Notes: generated from the sequence alone by a model not told the origin. A stretch of 64,000 bases of DNA from Rhizobium tropici CIAT 899 (GCF_000330885.1 NC_020059.1:3443501-3507500), one strand, 5' to 3'. Counted from the first letter of the stretch, positions 29,356 to 40,257 are shown. Translations and numbers: made by a program.

Positions 29356-30341
29356 GGCTTGTCCGCTCCTTGGGTACCTGCCGCCTCGCCGGCTGGAAAG
29401 CCGGTTTTGGCAAACCATTCTTCGGCCTCGGAAGGCGTCAGCGTCTCCTCCAGCACGACATCCGCCGGCATGGCAAAAAGCTGCGGCGTGAAGAAGCTGG
29501 TATCCCACAACGCCGCGCCTTCGACCGGAGGTGAAAGCACAATGATCTGCCGGCCATCGATGCGGAAAATCGTCTGGACGGATTGCTCGCCGGAAATATC
29601 GGCAAGGCCTGGCTCATCCGGCCGCACCGTCTGGTAGCGCCACCACGGCTCGTCATTCCCCTCTTCGGCCACGGTCACGCAGCGCGCCATATCGACAATG
29701 AACCGGTTGGGCGCACGGCCACCTGGAAGCCGCTCGCTGAAGGCCGCCTGAATGAGCGTGAAAAGATGAAAACAGTTGACGATATTCTCATACCGCAGGC
29801 GAAAACCCTGGCGGCTCGGCAGGTGCAGCACCAGCAGATCATCGCTGCGGCTCAGAAGCACTTGACGAACCCAAGCCGCCCCCGGCGTGTAATCCTGCAA
29901 TTCCGCAAGCTGCGCCATCAGCGCCTTGTTGCCAGCTGCGAGCGCACGCTCCTGCGGCATGCCGGAAAGATGCGAAACTGCCGATTGGCCGAGCAGCTGA
30001 AAAGCGTCGAGCAGCTGCCTTTGCCGTGGGCTCAGCTCCTTGCGGCCGGCAAAGCCGCGATGGATCTGCGGCAGCCACGCCAGATAGAGCTCCCACACGG
30101 CCGGACCGCTGCGCTCCACCGCACCGCCCTTTTCGACGATGGTGCCGAGCATGTTGGCAAGAACGGCGGCTCCAGGTGGCGGCAGGCGGCTAAGCTCACG
30201 CGCCGCCCGCGCCACGATCTTTGGCTGAACATTGGCGCCCGCGTAGAAGGCTTGCGCCGCCGCGTTGAAACGGGCATCGACCCGCCCGCCGGCGTAAGCG
30301 CGACAGGCGGCGAGAAGATCGGTCAGGGCTGCATCATTCAT
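29352..30341 (-). CDS. Uncharacterised protein coupled to the MBL hydrolase
   Basis: 329 aa, apparently soluble. It begins MNDAALTDLLAACRAYAGG and is mostly helical in the first 190 residues (Ala/Leu-rich), followed by a mixed region with VNCFHLFTLIQAAF, DMARCVTVAEEGNDEPWWRY (residues ~230-250) and IFRIDGRQIIVLSPP. No catalytic or membrane motif is evident. The start has no strong ribosome site; a longer frame of 32 more codons exists. The ATGA overlap with the hydrolase implies a shared job. I do not recognise the family. Confidence 0.75.
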   Translation of the reverse strand: MNDAALTDLLAACRAYAGGRVDARFNAAAQAFYAGANVQPKIVARAARELSRLPPPGAAVLANMLGTIVEKGGAVERSGPAVWELYLAWLPQIHRGFAGRKELSPRQRQLLDAFQLLGQSAVSHLSGMPQERALAAGNKALMAQLAELQDYTPGAAWVRQVLLSRSDDLLVLHLPSRQGFRLRYENIVNCFHLFTLIQAAFSERLPGGRAPNRFIVDMARCVTVAEEGNDEPWWRYQTVRPDEPGLADISGEQSVQTIFRIDGRQIIVLSPPVEGAALWDTSFFTPQLFAMPADVVLEETLTPSEAEEWFAKTGFPAGEAAGTQGADKP

Positions 30342-30469
30342 TCGGAACGGTCTCGGGGAATCACTTGACGGCTGGGATCGATACAACAATTGGAAGACGG
30401 TGGTATGGTCAAATCGAGATAGATATCGCGATCTCACCCGCGCATTTCAGGCATTTCGGCCGTCTTGGG

Positions 30470-30498
30470 TTGACTTTGCCGGCCTTTTCCTGTTTATC
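30470..30498 (+). promoter_or_regulatory. Candidate housekeeping promoter upstream of ffh
   Basis: TTGACT (30470-30475), 17-base spacer, TTTATC (30493-30498). The -10 is imperfect. Confidence 0.4.
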
Positions 30499-30504
30499 GC
30501 CCGC

Positions 30505-30716
30505 AATCTGCGACGAGCACAAGCCTCCGAGCCACCGACCGGGACCCATAAGGTATAAAGAGATCCCGGAGGTCAACACCCGACAGCGCGATGCGCCCTC
30601 GGGTGCTTTTTGGCTTTGCGTCTTGTTTTCGTCATGGAAAAGCACGACGTTTTCGGGCGAGGAACCGCGCAAAGTTGCGCCAAGTCCAATCCCAAGCGAT
30701 CGATAAGGAAGAACCG
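30505..30716 (+). ncRNA. Possible structured leader of ffh with an internal terminator
   Basis: Between the candidate promoter and ffh, CCTCCG (30524-30529) can pair with CGGAGG (30567-30572), while CCGGGA (30539-30544) can pair with TCCCGG (30564-30569). These two helices use the same bases and exclude each other. A terminator-like hairpin with five Ts follows at 30577-30611. About 100 bases remain before ffh, including a small hairpin GCGCAA-AG-TTGCGC. This may be an attenuator or a small RNA ending at the terminator. Confidence 0.4.
30577..30611 (+). terminator. Terminator-like hairpin in the ffh leader
   Basis: CACCCGA (30577-30583) pairs with TCGGGTG (30599-30605), an inner GCGC-GAT-GCGC adds stability, and CTTTTT follows. 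No plus-strand gene lies upstream to be terminated. Confidence 0.7.
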
Positions 30717-32297
<1,581 letters not shown>

Positions 32298-32315
32298 GAA
32301 GGATCGTTGACCCCC

Positions 32316-32618
32316 ATGATTGATCCAGACATCAAGGCCCAACTGGGCAACTACCGCCAGTCGATCGACAATATCGATGCCGCACTGGTGCATATGCTGG
32401 CCGAGCGCTTCCGCTGCACGAAGGAAGTGGGCGTGCTGAAGGCCAAATACGACCTGCCGCCGGCTGACCCGGCGCGCGAAGAATTTCAGATCGAGCGCCT
32501 GCGCCGCCTGGCAAAGGACGCAAATCTGGACCCGGATTTCGCCGAGAAGTTCCTGAACTTCGTCATCAAGGAAGTCATCCGGCATCATGAACAGATCGCT
32601 GCGGATTTCAAAGGGTAA
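32316..32618 (+). CDS. Chorismate mutase (AroQ class)
   Basis: 100 aa, all-helical AroQ fold: [29 protein letters not shown] (in parts) carries the helix-1 arginine and lysine region, and the C-terminal [15 protein letters not shown] closes the active site. It converts chorismate to prephenate for Phe and Tyr. I use ATG 32316; a TTG at 32307 is too close (3 bases) to the GAAGGA site. It follows ffh by 18 bases, an arrangement I recall from other rhizobia. Confidence 0.9.
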   Translation: MIDPDIKAQLGNYRQSIDNIDAALVHMLAERFRCTKEVGVLKAKYDLPPADPAREEFQIERLRRLAKDANLDPDFAEKFLNFVIKEVIRHHEQIAADFKG

Positions 32619-32743
32619 TCCCTGGCCGCGTGACCCAGAAGACGCGGGACGTTTTCGACGGGGATTACACGGCACGAAAAAAGCAGCGCGACGTAACCAT
32701 ACCGCACAACGAAGCGGTCACGAAAAGCCTAAGGAGAATTAAC

Positions 32744-33103
32744 ATGGCATTGAAAATTCGTCTCGCCCGCGGTGGCTCCAAGAAGCGCCCGTACTACCAC
32801 GTTGTCGTAGCCGACGCTCGCTCGCCGCGCGACGGCCGTTTCCTGGAGACCCTCGGCTCCTGGAACCCGATGCTTGCCAAGGACGACGCCAAGCGCGTTG
32901 AACTCAAGGCCGAGCGTATCAAGCACTGGCTTGACCACGGCGCCCAGCCGACCGACCGCGTTCTGCGCTTCCTCAACGAAGCCGGCATCGCGACGCGCGA
33001 AGCCAAGAACAACCCGGAAAAGGCAAAGCCGGGCAAGAAGGCTCAGGAGCGCGCTGCCGAAAAGGCTCAGAAGGCTGCTGACGCCGCTGCTGCTTCCGAG
33101 TAA
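32744..33103 (+). CDS. rpsP: 30S ribosomal protein S16
   Basis: 119 aa. The S16 core starts [19 protein letters not shown] and includes [14 protein letters not shown] Lys/Ala/Glu-rich tail of about 35 residues extends past the E. coli length, as is common in alphaproteobacteria. AAGGAG lies 8 bases before the ATG at 32744. A terminator follows. Confidence 0.97.
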   Translation: MALKIRLARGGSKKRPYYHVVVADARSPRDGRFLETLGSWNPMLAKDDAKRVELKAERIKHWLDHGAQPTDRVLRFLNEAGIATREAKNNPEKAKPGKKAQERAAEKAQKAADAAAASE

Positions 33104-33122
33104 TCGGACCTGGCATTGATTG

Positions 33123-33159
33123 AAAGCGGGTGGCATGGCGACATGCCGCCCGTTTTTTG
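33123..33159 (+). terminator. Intrinsic terminator after rpsP
   Basis: GCGGGTGGCATG (33126-33137), loop GCGA, CATGCCGCCCGT (33142-33153), followed by TTTTT. It would reduce read-through from rpsP into rimM. Confidence 0.9.
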
Positions 33160-33278
33160 TTTCCCATCGGCAAATGTTCAGCCTATGAGAGAACCAACGA
33201 CAGCGCCGCGCGTCACGCGCAAAGGTCGCTGGAACAATTTGGATCTGCTGCATGATCCCGGTAATCGGCGAAGAGACC

Positions 33279-33872
33279 ATGACGAAACTGCAAAACCCGG
33301 TATTGATGGCCACCATCGGCGCGGCGCAAGGCTTGAGAGGCGAGGTGCGCGCCCGCGCCTATACGTCGGATCCGACCGCGCTCGGCGATTACGGCCACCT
33401 CCACAGCATGGACGGCCGCAGCTTCGAGGTGTTGGAAATCCGCGAGGCCAAGAATGTGGTCGTGGTGCGCTTTCGCGGCGTCAACGACCGCAATGCCGCC
33501 GAGGCGCTGAACGGCCTGGAACTCTATATCGAGCGCGACAACCTGCCTGATGATGAACTCGACGACGACGAATTCTTCTACGCCGATCTCGAAGGGCTGG
33601 AAGCCGTCGACGACCAGGGCACCGGCTACGGCACGGTCAGCGGCGTCTATGATTTCGGCGCCGGCGATCTTCTGGAGCTGAAAGGGCCGGGCAAGCGCCC
33701 GGTGCTGATCCCCTTTTCCGAGGCCGCGGTGCTTGAAATCGACCTCGAGGGCGGCAAGATCCTGATCGACCCGCTGGCCGCTGGCCTGATCGACAGCCCC
33801 GACGACCTGATCGGCAAACCAGAAAAGCCGGAAACACCCGAGAAGCCGCAGAGCAAGCCGAAGAAGAAGTGA
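33279..33872 (+). CDS. rimM: Ribosome maturation factor RimM
   Basis: 197 aa. N-terminal RimM domain ([21 protein letters not shown] in parts; residues ~8-90) and C-terminal PRC barrel (~95-170), with a Lys/Pro/Glu tail ([12 protein letters not shown]) at the end. It binds S19 and helps 30S maturation. The start MTKLQNPVL has GAAGAG just upstream; the frame begins nine codons earlier. Confidence 0.94.
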   Translation: MTKLQNPVLMATIGAAQGLRGEVRARAYTSDPTALGDYGHLHSMDGRSFEVLEIREAKNVVVVRFRGVNDRNAAEALNGLELYIERDNLPDDELDDDEFFYADLEGLEAVDDQGTGYGTVSGVYDFGAGDLLELKGPGKRPVLIPFSEAAVLEIDLEGGKILIDPLAAGLIDSPDDLIGKPEKPETPEKPQSKPKKK

Positions 33873-33912
33873 TCCTCATTGGGAAGTGACCTCATTAGGA
33901 AGTGATTGCGCC

Positions 33913-34605
33913 ATGAGTTTCCGGGCGACCATATTGACGCTTTATCCCGAGATGTTTCCGGGCCATCTCGGCGCGTCGCTCGCCGGCAAGGCGATGGAAC
34001 GCGGGCAATGGGCGCTCGACACCGTGCAGATCCGCGATTTTGCCACCGACAAGCACCGCACCGTCGACGACACGCCGGCCGGCGGCGGCGCCGGCATGGT
34101 GCTGAAACCGGATGTGCTTGCCCGCGCCATCGACCACGCGAGCGAAAATGACAGCCGTCCGCGTCTGCTGATGAGCCCGCGCGGCAAGCCGCTGACGCAG
34201 AAACGCGTGCGCGAGCTTGCAAACGGCGAAGGCGTCATCATCGTCTGCGGCCGCTTCGAAGGCGTCGACCAGCGCGTCATCGACGGCCGCGGCCTCGAGG
34301 AAATTTCGATCGGCGACTATATCCTCTCGGGCGGCGAGCCGGCTGCGCTGATCCTGCTCGACTCCATCATCCGCATCCTGCCCGGCGTCATGGGCAACGA
34401 CCTCTCCGGCCTGCACGAAAGCTTCGAAGGCGGCCTGCTGGAGCATCCGCATTATACGCGCCCGCAGATCTGGGAAGGCCGCGAGATTCCGGCCATCCTG
34501 ACCTCGGGCAACCACGCGGCAATCGCCAAATGGCAGAAAGAGCAGGCCGAGCAACTGACGAAGGAGCGTCGGCCGGATTTGTTGGACAAGCAATCGAAGA
34601 CATAA
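33913..34605 (+). CDS. trmD: tRNA (guanine-37-N1)-methyltransferase
   Basis: 230 aa SPOUT-fold enzyme that makes m1G37 to prevent frameshifting. Typical blocks: [31 protein letters not shown] (residues ~54-72), the knot sequence [19 protein letters not shown] and [11 protein letters not shown]. It follows rimM by 40 bases. Confidence 0.96.
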   Translation: MSFRATILTLYPEMFPGHLGASLAGKAMERGQWALDTVQIRDFATDKHRTVDDTPAGGGAGMVLKPDVLARAIDHASENDSRPRLLMSPRGKPLTQKRVRELANGEGVIIVCGRFEGVDQRVIDGRGLEEISIGDYILSGGEPAALILLDSIIRILPGVMGNDLSGLHESFEGGLLEHPHYTRPQIWEGREIPAILTSGNHAAIAKWQKEQAEQLTKERRPDLLDKQSKT

Positions 34606-34800
34606 TGGCGTCAGGTCGGTGCGATGCGGGACCAGGTGAAATTGCACCGAACTTGAGGAAGCTGATTAAGCCCATATCGTGATGGTTCGGGAGTCTCTGC
34701 TTCCCGGCACGCGTCAGCCGTCAATGGATGCGCCCTTGCAGGCAGGCCTTTTTCAAGTGCAAATGGCTGCATGAACATAATCTCATCGAGCGGAACTAGT

Positions 34801-35673
34801 ATGCCTGACCGATTCGGAAAAAGCTTTCTCGAATTCCATGATCTGCCCGCGGACACCATCCTTTCCCTCCTCAAGCGCGCCGGCATACTGGCGGCAGCCT
34901 TCACCGAGCGCCGCATGCCGCAGAGCTTGCAGGGCAAACGTATCGCGCTGACCGCCGACGACAGCGGATGGAGAAACACGACGGCATTTAATCTCGGCAT
35001 CCAGTCCATGGGCGGCATCTGCGTGCCAGCGCCGATCGGCTTCAATGCACGCGAAGAAACTGTGGATCTTGCCGGCTATCTCGAAAACTGGTTCGACATT
35101 CTGGTTGTCCGAACCAAGCTTCTCTCCGCTCTTCATACACTGGCCGCCAGCACGCAAATGCCGGTTGTCAATGCTCGCACGAAAGCGAACCATCCCTGCG
35201 AAACCTTAGGCGACCTTGCCTATATCAGAAGCCGGAGAGGTCGCGTGGATGACCTCCGCATCGCTGTCGTCGCACCGGAGGCCAACATACTATGTTCATG
35301 GGTGGAAGCTTCTATCGCACTGCCGATCAAAGTGATGCAAGTCTATCCGGAACAATGGCATTTCAGGAATTCCGATCTTCTAAACGCTAATTTCAGCGTC
35401 GATACCGATATGAGGGCATTGCTCGAGGCTGATGTGATCATCACCGATTCTTGGCCTACCGAGGCGTCGCCAGCAGAATTGTCGGATTACCGAATTTCCG
35501 ACGCCTTCCTCGATCGATGCCGCCCAGACGCGATCTTTCTGCCATGCCCGCCGGTGGCCCGAGGGCAGGAGGTGACGGCCGATGCAATGACTCATCCGCT
35601 GTGTCAAAGTAAGACTGCCAAGGCTTTTCTGCTGCACGCGCAAAATGCACTGCTGGAATGGATCGTCACGTGA
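34801..35673 (+). CDS. Aspartate/ornithine carbamoyltransferase family protein, divergent
   Basis: 290 aa with the two-domain ATCase/OTCase plan. The HPCE-T-LGDL block (NHPCETLGDL, ~residue 131) matches the family HPCQ, and LPCPPVARGQEV (~residue 249) matches the HCLP region. The phosphate-binding STRT loop is altered: the segment reads DDSGWRNTTAFNLG (~residues 54-67), with the Ser-Thr-Arg-Thr run lost. It lacks SMG/Asp-loop features that define ornithine use. I start at ATG 34801; an ATG ten codons earlier is possible. It lies between trmD and rplS, away from arginine or pyrimidine genes, and may have a new substrate or no catalysis. Confidence 0.75.
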   Translation: MPDRFGKSFLEFHDLPADTILSLLKRAGILAAAFTERRMPQSLQGKRIALTADDSGWRNTTAFNLGIQSMGGICVPAPIGFNAREETVDLAGYLENWFDILVVRTKLLSALHTLAASTQMPVVNARTKANHPCETLGDLAYIRSRRGRVDDLRIAVVAPEANILCSWVEASIALPIKVMQVYPEQWHFRNSDLLNANFSVDTDMRALLEADVIITDSWPTEASPAELSDYRISDAFLDRCRPDAIFLPCPPVARGQEVTADAMTHPLCQSKTAKAFLLHAQNALLEWIVT

Positions 35674-35975
35674 GCGCGGATGCTGCCGAAATTACGGCAG
35701 CGAAGCGTTTGGCCTCTACATGGGCATAAGGGGATACCGCCGAGTGCGCAGAAAAGCACCTCTGACGCTGGAATTTCCCACCGCAAGGGGTGACAAACGC
35801 GTGACAATAGGGTATGTGCGCGCCCGGCATGGGAAATTTCCCATCAACCAGCAAAGAAGAGCAGACGTATTCGCTCCTGCCTGAACGGGCATATATCCGA
35901 GGCGTGATCTCAGGGTCCGACCAAAGATAGAATGATGAGCGCTCTGGCTGTTGAAGCAACAACGAGGTTGATACT
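35674..35975. other. Intergenic region upstream of rplS
   Basis: 302 bases with no supported gene. It contains GGAATTTCCC (35770-35779) and, 50 bases on, the 16-bp perfect palindrome at 35829-35844. The rplS promoter presumably lies here. Confidence 0.5.
35829..35844. promoter_or_regulatory. 16-bp perfect palindrome upstream of rplS
   Basis: ATGGGAAATTTCCCAT, with a shorter related GGAATTTCCC at 35770. It is about 130 bases before the rplS start. Symmetry suggests a dimeric DNA-binding protein; the protein is unknown. Confidence 0.4.
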
Positions 35976-36518
35976 ATGAACATCATTCAGCAGTTGGAAG
36001 CCGAACAGGCAGCCAAGATCGAAGCCAAGCGCACCCTTCCCGCATTTTCCGCTGGCGACACCGTTCGCGTCAACGTGAAGGTCACGGAAGGCAACCGCAC
36101 CCGCGTTCAGGCCTATGAAGGCGTTTGCATCGCTCGCTCCGGCGGCGGCCTGCAGGAAAACTTCACGGTTCGCAAGATCTCCTACGGCGAAGGCGTCGAG
36201 CGCGTATTCCCGGTTTACTCGCCGATGATCGAAAGCGTCGAAGTCGTTCGCCGCGGTAAGGTCCGTCGCGCCAAGCTCTACTACCTGCGCGACCTGCGCG
36301 GCAAGGCTGCCCGTATCGTCGAGAACACCGGCACCCGCGCCCGCAAGCTCAACGACGCCGAGCGCCAGGCTCTGGCTGAAGAGAAGGCACGCATCGAAGC
36401 CGAGAAGGTTGCAGCCGCTCAGGCGCTCGCAGCCGAGAAGGCAGCAGCCGAAGCCGCAGAAGCAAAGGCAGCTGCAGAAGCTGCTGCAGCCGCAGCAGCC
36501 GAGCCGGCAGCGGAATAA
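35976..36518 (+). CDS. rplS: 50S ribosomal protein L19
   Basis: 180 aa. The L19 core ([11 protein letters not shown] ... [22 protein letters not shown] in parts ... [32 protein letters not shown] in parts) covers about 120 residues. The last ~55 residues are an Ala/Glu/Lys repeat that is predicted to be one long helix ([20 protein letters not shown] in parts). Many rhizobial L19 proteins carry such tails. A terminator follows. Confidence 0.97.
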   Translation: MNIIQQLEAEQAAKIEAKRTLPAFSAGDTVRVNVKVTEGNRTRVQAYEGVCIARSGGGLQENFTVRKISYGEGVERVFPVYSPMIESVEVVRRGKVRRAKLYYLRDLRGKAARIVENTGTRARKLNDAERQALAEEKARIEAEKVAAAQALAAEKAAAEAAEAKAAAEAAAAAAAEPAAE

Positions 36519-36547
36519 GTTTCGATCTTTAAAGATCGGGAAATTCG

Positions 36548-36575
36548 AAGGCGGCCCTCGGGTCGCCTTTTTGCT
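36548..36575 (+). terminator. Intrinsic terminator of rplS
   Basis: AAGGCGGCC-CTCG-GGTCGCCTT (36548-36569) followed by TTTT. Confidence 0.88.
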
Positions 36576-36839
36576 GTCCGGCTCACGCCCACGGGAAAGA
36601 AATTTTCTCCACCAGCTCCCCGCTTAGAGTTGCTTTTCCATTTTTATGATCGCAGCCATGGCAATGGCCTTGCCATTCGCTTTCCAAATATGACAGTTTT
36701 CGGCCACGCTGGTGTCGGATGATTTCAGGTCGAATCGACCTGAAATCTGAATCCGCGCCAGAATCAAATAGGGAGAGCATGATGTCGTCCGAAAACCGCG
36801 GGCACTTTTCGGCATCATGCTCTAATCGGGGAGATTTCC
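36576..36839. other. Region between rplS terminator and the binding-protein gene
   Basis: About 260 bases with no supported gene; the last 120 are occupied by a composite palindromic repeat (36721-36823). Confidence 0.5.
36721..36823. repeat. Composite palindromic intergenic element (second RIME-like family)
   Basis: Part one is a perfect 13-bp inverted repeat around one base, GATTTCAGGTCGA-A-TCGACCTGAAATC split at 36734 (36721-36747). Part two runs 36774-36823, with outer arms AGAGCATGATG / CATCATGCTCT and inner arms CCGAAAA / TTTTCGG. The end is 17 bases before the following start codon, so the mRNA leader carries it. Confidence 0.8.
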
Positions 36840-37637
36840 ATGGCATTCCGTCGTTCGTTCCTTCTGGGCCTCAGCGCCCTCGTGCTTGCACCTTTCGCCG
36901 CCTTCGCCGCCGACCTGCCGAACCTGAACGGCAAGACGGTCGTCGTCGTTACCGAGAATGCCTATCCGCCCCTGCAGTTCATCGATCCAAAGACGAACAA
37001 GGCAATCGGCTGGGAATACGACGCGATGAACGAGATCGCCAAGCGCCTGAACTTCAAGGTCGAGTACCAGAACACCAGCTGGGATGCGATGATCCAGGCC
37101 GTCTCGGAAGGTCAGTACAACATCGGCATGACCGGTATTACCATCAAGGACGACCGCAAGCAGAAGGTCGATTTCTCCGACCCCTATATGCGTTCCGAAC
37201 AGTTTATGCTCGTGCGCGGCGACGAGAAGCGTTTCACGGACGCCAAGAGCTTCGCCGCCTTCAAGGACGGCCTGATCGGCGCGCAGCCGGGCACGACACC
37301 CTTCTACACCGCCGTCTATTCAGTCCTCGACGGCAATGAGCAGAATCCACGCATCAAGACCTTCGAAACCTTCGGCGCCACGGTACAGGCACTGAAGACC
37401 GGCGACGTCGATACGGTGCTGACCGACGGCACCGCCGGCAAGGGCTATGTCGATGCCTCCAATGGCGGCCTGAAGCTCGTCGGCGGTCCGCTCGGCACCG
37501 AGGATTTCGGCTTTATCTTCCAGAAGGGCTCCGATCTCGTCGCCCCGATCAATGCCGCCATCGCCAGCCTCAAGGCCGACGGCACGCTCGACGCGCTGAA
37601 CAAGAAGTGGTTCCTCGACTACAAGATGGGCCAATGA
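36840..37637 (+). CDS. Amino-acid-type ABC transporter substrate-binding protein
   Basis: 265 aa periplasmic protein, family 3 solute-binding type. Signal peptide [20 protein letters not shown]...A; then [33 protein letters not shown] (in parts), [24 protein letters not shown] (in parts) and a C-terminal [14 protein letters not shown]. These motifs fit polar amino acid binding. A permease follows 34 bases later; an ATPase gene is missing. Confidence 0.93.
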   Translation: MAFRRSFLLGLSALVLAPFAAFAADLPNLNGKTVVVVTENAYPPLQFIDPKTNKAIGWEYDAMNEIAKRLNFKVEYQNTSWDAMIQAVSEGQYNIGMTGITIKDDRKQKVDFSDPYMRSEQFMLVRGDEKRFTDAKSFAAFKDGLIGAQPGTTPFYTAVYSVLDGNEQNPRIKTFETFGATVQALKTGDVDTVLTDGTAGKGYVDASNGGLKLVGGPLGTEDFGFIFQKGSDLVAPINAAIASLKADGTLDALNKKWFLDYKMGQ

Positions 37638-37671
37638 ATTCTGAAGATCGATATATTGGAAGCCCGCTCTG

Positions 37672-38550
37672 ATGGCGCCTTTGGCAGGCCCGGGCGGGCA
37701 CCGCGGCAAGGAAGACTTTCCCTGGTGGCTGGTCGCCCTCGCTATCCTCGGCATCGTCGCCTCGTTCGCAATTGCGGCGAACGGCCTCTATGCCCAGATT
37801 TTCTCTCTTCTGCTGAATGGCATCGGCGTCACGGTCTTCGTGACGCTGGTGGCTTTTACGCTGGCCGTGCTGCTCGGCCTCGGGCTGGCGCTACTCGGCC
37901 TGTCGGATTTCCTCGTGCTGCGACAGGTGGCGCGCTTCTATATCGAGATCGTGCGCGGCATCCCGATACTGGTGCTGCTTTCCTACATCGCATTCGTCGG
38001 CACGCCGGCCTTTGTCGCCGTCTATAACGTCGTCGTCTCGCCATTGATCTCCGCCGGCTGGGCAAGCCCGCTCGCCACCCGCGACGTGCCCTTCGTTTGG
38101 CGCACGATCATCGCGCTGACCATCGCCTATTCGTCCTTCATCGCCGAGATCTTCCGCGCCGGCATCCAGGCGGTGGACCAGGGCCAGATCGAAGCGGCAA
38201 AGGCGCTCGGCCTCAGTCGCTTCCAGCGCTTTCGCCTGGTCGTCTTTCCCCAGGCGATCCGCGTCATCCTGCCGCCGCTGTCGAACGATTTCATCGCCAT
38301 GGTGAAGGACAGTTCACTGGTTTCGGTCCTCGGAGTTGCCGATATCAGCCAGCTCGCCAAGCTCTACTATTCGGCCAATTTCCGCTATTTCGAAACGCTG
38401 TCGATCCTTGCCTTCATCTACCTGCTGTTGACGATCGGCCTCTCGCTGCTGCTCAGGCAGCTCGAAGCCTGGATGCGCCGCCGCTCCGGCAGCGACCGCT
38501 CCGCCTTCCCCCGCCTGGCCGCGGGCCAGCCGCCGGGAGCGCAGGTGTGA
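37672..38550 (+). CDS. Amino-acid-type ABC transporter permease
   Basis: 292 aa, HisM/GlnP-like. An N-terminal extension with one helix precedes a five-helix permease core. The EAA loop reads EAAKALGLSRFQRFRLVVFPQAIRVILPPLSNDF (in parts, near residue 175), and ARFYIEIVRGIPILVLL is the usual GIP segment. GGAAG lies 9 bases before the ATG. One permease alone would form a homodimer. The ATP-binding partner must be encoded elsewhere. Confidence 0.93.
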   Translation: MAPLAGPGGHRGKEDFPWWLVALAILGIVASFAIAANGLYAQIFSLLLNGIGVTVFVTLVAFTLAVLLGLGLALLGLSDFLVLRQVARFYIEIVRGIPILVLLSYIAFVGTPAFVAVYNVVVSPLISAGWASPLATRDVPFVWRTIIALTIAYSSFIAEIFRAGIQAVDQGQIEAAKALGLSRFQRFRLVVFPQAIRVILPPLSNDFIAMVKDSSLVSVLGVADISQLAKLYYSANFRYFETLSILAFIYLLLTIGLSLLLRQLEAWMRRRSGSDRSAFPRLAAGQPPGAQV

Positions 38551-38621
38551 TCGGTGCGGCTGGATGACGGCCGCTTCGATACAGCCTGTCGTCGCCATTG
38601 CCGAAAGTTTTGAAAATTGAT

Positions 38622-38756
38622 ATGAGCAACGCCATGAGTAAGATCATGAGCAAAGACGGACGTTACGTCACGGCTTTCGTGCTGCAGGACCACAAGCGCC
38701 TGCCGGCACGCTTCTTTGCGATGATTTCGGGCGCGCTCAACAGCCGACTTCGCTGA
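38622..38756 (+). CDS. Possible small protein (44 aa)
   Basis: Open frame MSNAMSKIMSKDGRYVTAF..., basic, with an FFAMISGALNSRLR C-terminus. It has three in-frame ATGs at its start and no strong ribosome site. No family is recognised. It fills much of the 275-base gap before leuC, and might be a leader peptide or chance. Confidence 0.3.
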   Translation: MSNAMSKIMSKDGRYVTAFVLQDHKRLPARFFAMISGALNSRLR

Positions 38757-38825
38757 TCACACCCGAGGCCGGCGGTCCTGATCCGTCAATCCCTTTTTCG
38801 ACAATGCCAATATGGATCTGTAGCC

Positions 38826-40235
38826 ATGAGCGCTCCACGCACACTTTACGATAAAATCTGGGATGACCACTTGGTTGACGCGCAGGACGACGGCACCTGT
38901 CTTCTCTATATCGACCGTCATCTCGTTCACGAGGTGACGTCGCCGCAGGCATTCGAAGGCCTGCGCATGACCGGTCGCAAGGTTCACGCGCCGCAGAAGA
39001 CGCTGGCTGTCGTCGACCACAACGTCCCGACCTCGCCGGATCGCCACCTCGGCATCAAGAACGAAGAAAGCCGCATTCAGGTCGAGCAGCTCGCCAAGAA
39101 CGCCGCCGAATTCGGCGTGGAGTACTACTCCGAAAACGACAAGCGCCAGGGCATCGTTCACATCATCGGCCCCGAGCAGGGCTTCACCCTGCCCGGCATG
39201 ACCATCGTCTGCGGCGACAGCCACACCTCGACCCACGGCGCCTTCGGCTCGCTCGCCCATGGTATCGGCACCTCCGAGGTCGAGCATGTGCTCGCCACGC
39301 AGACGCTGATCCAGAAGAAGGCCAAGAACATGCTGGTGCAGGTCGATGGCCAGCTGCCGCCTGGTGTCACCGCCAAGGATATCATCCTCGCCATCATCGG
39401 CGAGATCGGCACAGCCGGCGGCACCGGCTACGTCATCGAGTATGCGGGCGAAGCCATTCGCTCGCTGTCGATGGAAGGCCGCATGACCATCTGCAACATG
39501 TCGATCGAAGGCGGCGCCCGTGCCGGCCTGATCGCGCCGGATGAAATCACCTTCGAATATATCAAGGGCAAGCCGCGCGCGCCGAAGGGCGAAGCGCTCG
39601 AGCAGGCGATCGCCTACTGGAAGACGCTGAAGTCCGACGAAGGCGCGCATTACGACCGCATCGTCAAGCTCGATGCCGCAAGCCTGCCGCCGATCGTCTC
39701 CTGGGGCTCCTCCCCGGAAGACGTCATCTCCGTTCAGGGCATCGTCCCGAACCCCGACGAAATCCAGGACGAGACCAAGCGTACCTCCAAGTGGCGTGCG
39801 CTCGACTATATGGGCCTGAAGCCGGGCACGCCGATAACCGAGATCAACGTCGATCGCGTCTTCATCGGCTCCTGCACCAACGGCCGTATCGAAGACCTGC
39901 GCGCAGTCGCCAAGGTCGTCGAAGGCAAGACGGTGGCTTCCACGGTCAACGCCATGATCGTTCCTGGCTCCGGCCTGGTGAAGGAGCAGGCTGAGGCCGA
40001 AGGCCTCGACAAGATCTTCATGGCTGCCGGCTTCGACTGGCGCGAGCCTGGCTGTTCCATGTGCCTCGCCATGAACGACGACCGCCTGAAGCCGGGCGAA
40101 CGCTGCGCTTCGACCTCGAACCGCAACTTCGAAGGCCGCCAGGGCTTCAAGGGCCGCACGCATCTGGTCTCGCCGGCCATGGCCGCAGCCGCCGCGATCG
40201 CCGGCCATTTCGTCGATATCCGCGAGTGGAAGTGA
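38826..40235 (+). CDS. leuC: 3-isopropylmalate dehydratase large subunit
   Basis: 469 aa. Makes 3-isopropylmalate from 2-isopropylmalate in leucine synthesis. Iron-sulfur ligands in [11 protein letters not shown] (~residue 350) and CSMCLAMN (~residues 410-417), plus [13 protein letters not shown] near residue 130. It has its own terminator. The small subunit leuD is not in this window. Confidence 0.97.
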   Translation: MSAPRTLYDKIWDDHLVDAQDDGTCLLYIDRHLVHEVTSPQAFEGLRMTGRKVHAPQKTLAVVDHNVPTSPDRHLGIKNEESRIQVEQLAKNAAEFGVEYYSENDKRQGIVHIIGPEQGFTLPGMTIVCGDSHTSTHGAFGSLAHGIGTSEVEHVLATQTLIQKKAKNMLVQVDGQLPPGVTAKDIILAIIGEIGTAGGTGYVIEYAGEAIRSLSMEGRMTICNMSIEGGARAGLIAPDEITFEYIKGKPRAPKGEALEQAIAYWKTLKSDEGAHYDRIVKLDAASLPPIVSWGSSPEDVISVQGIVPNPDEIQDETKRTSKWRALDYMGLKPGTPITEINVDRVFIGSCTNGRIEDLRAVAKVVEGKTVASTVNAMIVPGSGLVKEQAEAEGLDKIFMAAGFDWREPGCSMCLAMNDDRLKPGERCASTSNRNFEGRQGFKGRTHLVSPAMAAAAAIAGHFVDIREWK

Positions 40236-40257
40236 TCGGCCTGAAGGCATGAATGAC

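Noticed and set aside
30505..30716. SRP 4.5S RNA gene upstream of ffh
   Set aside because: I cannot find the conserved GGAAGCAGCCA-like apical domain or its partner loop in this stretch.
34771..34800. Upstream ATG as start for the carbamoyltransferase homologue
   Set aside because: It adds ten polar residues with no family match and has no ribosome site; kept only as an alternative.
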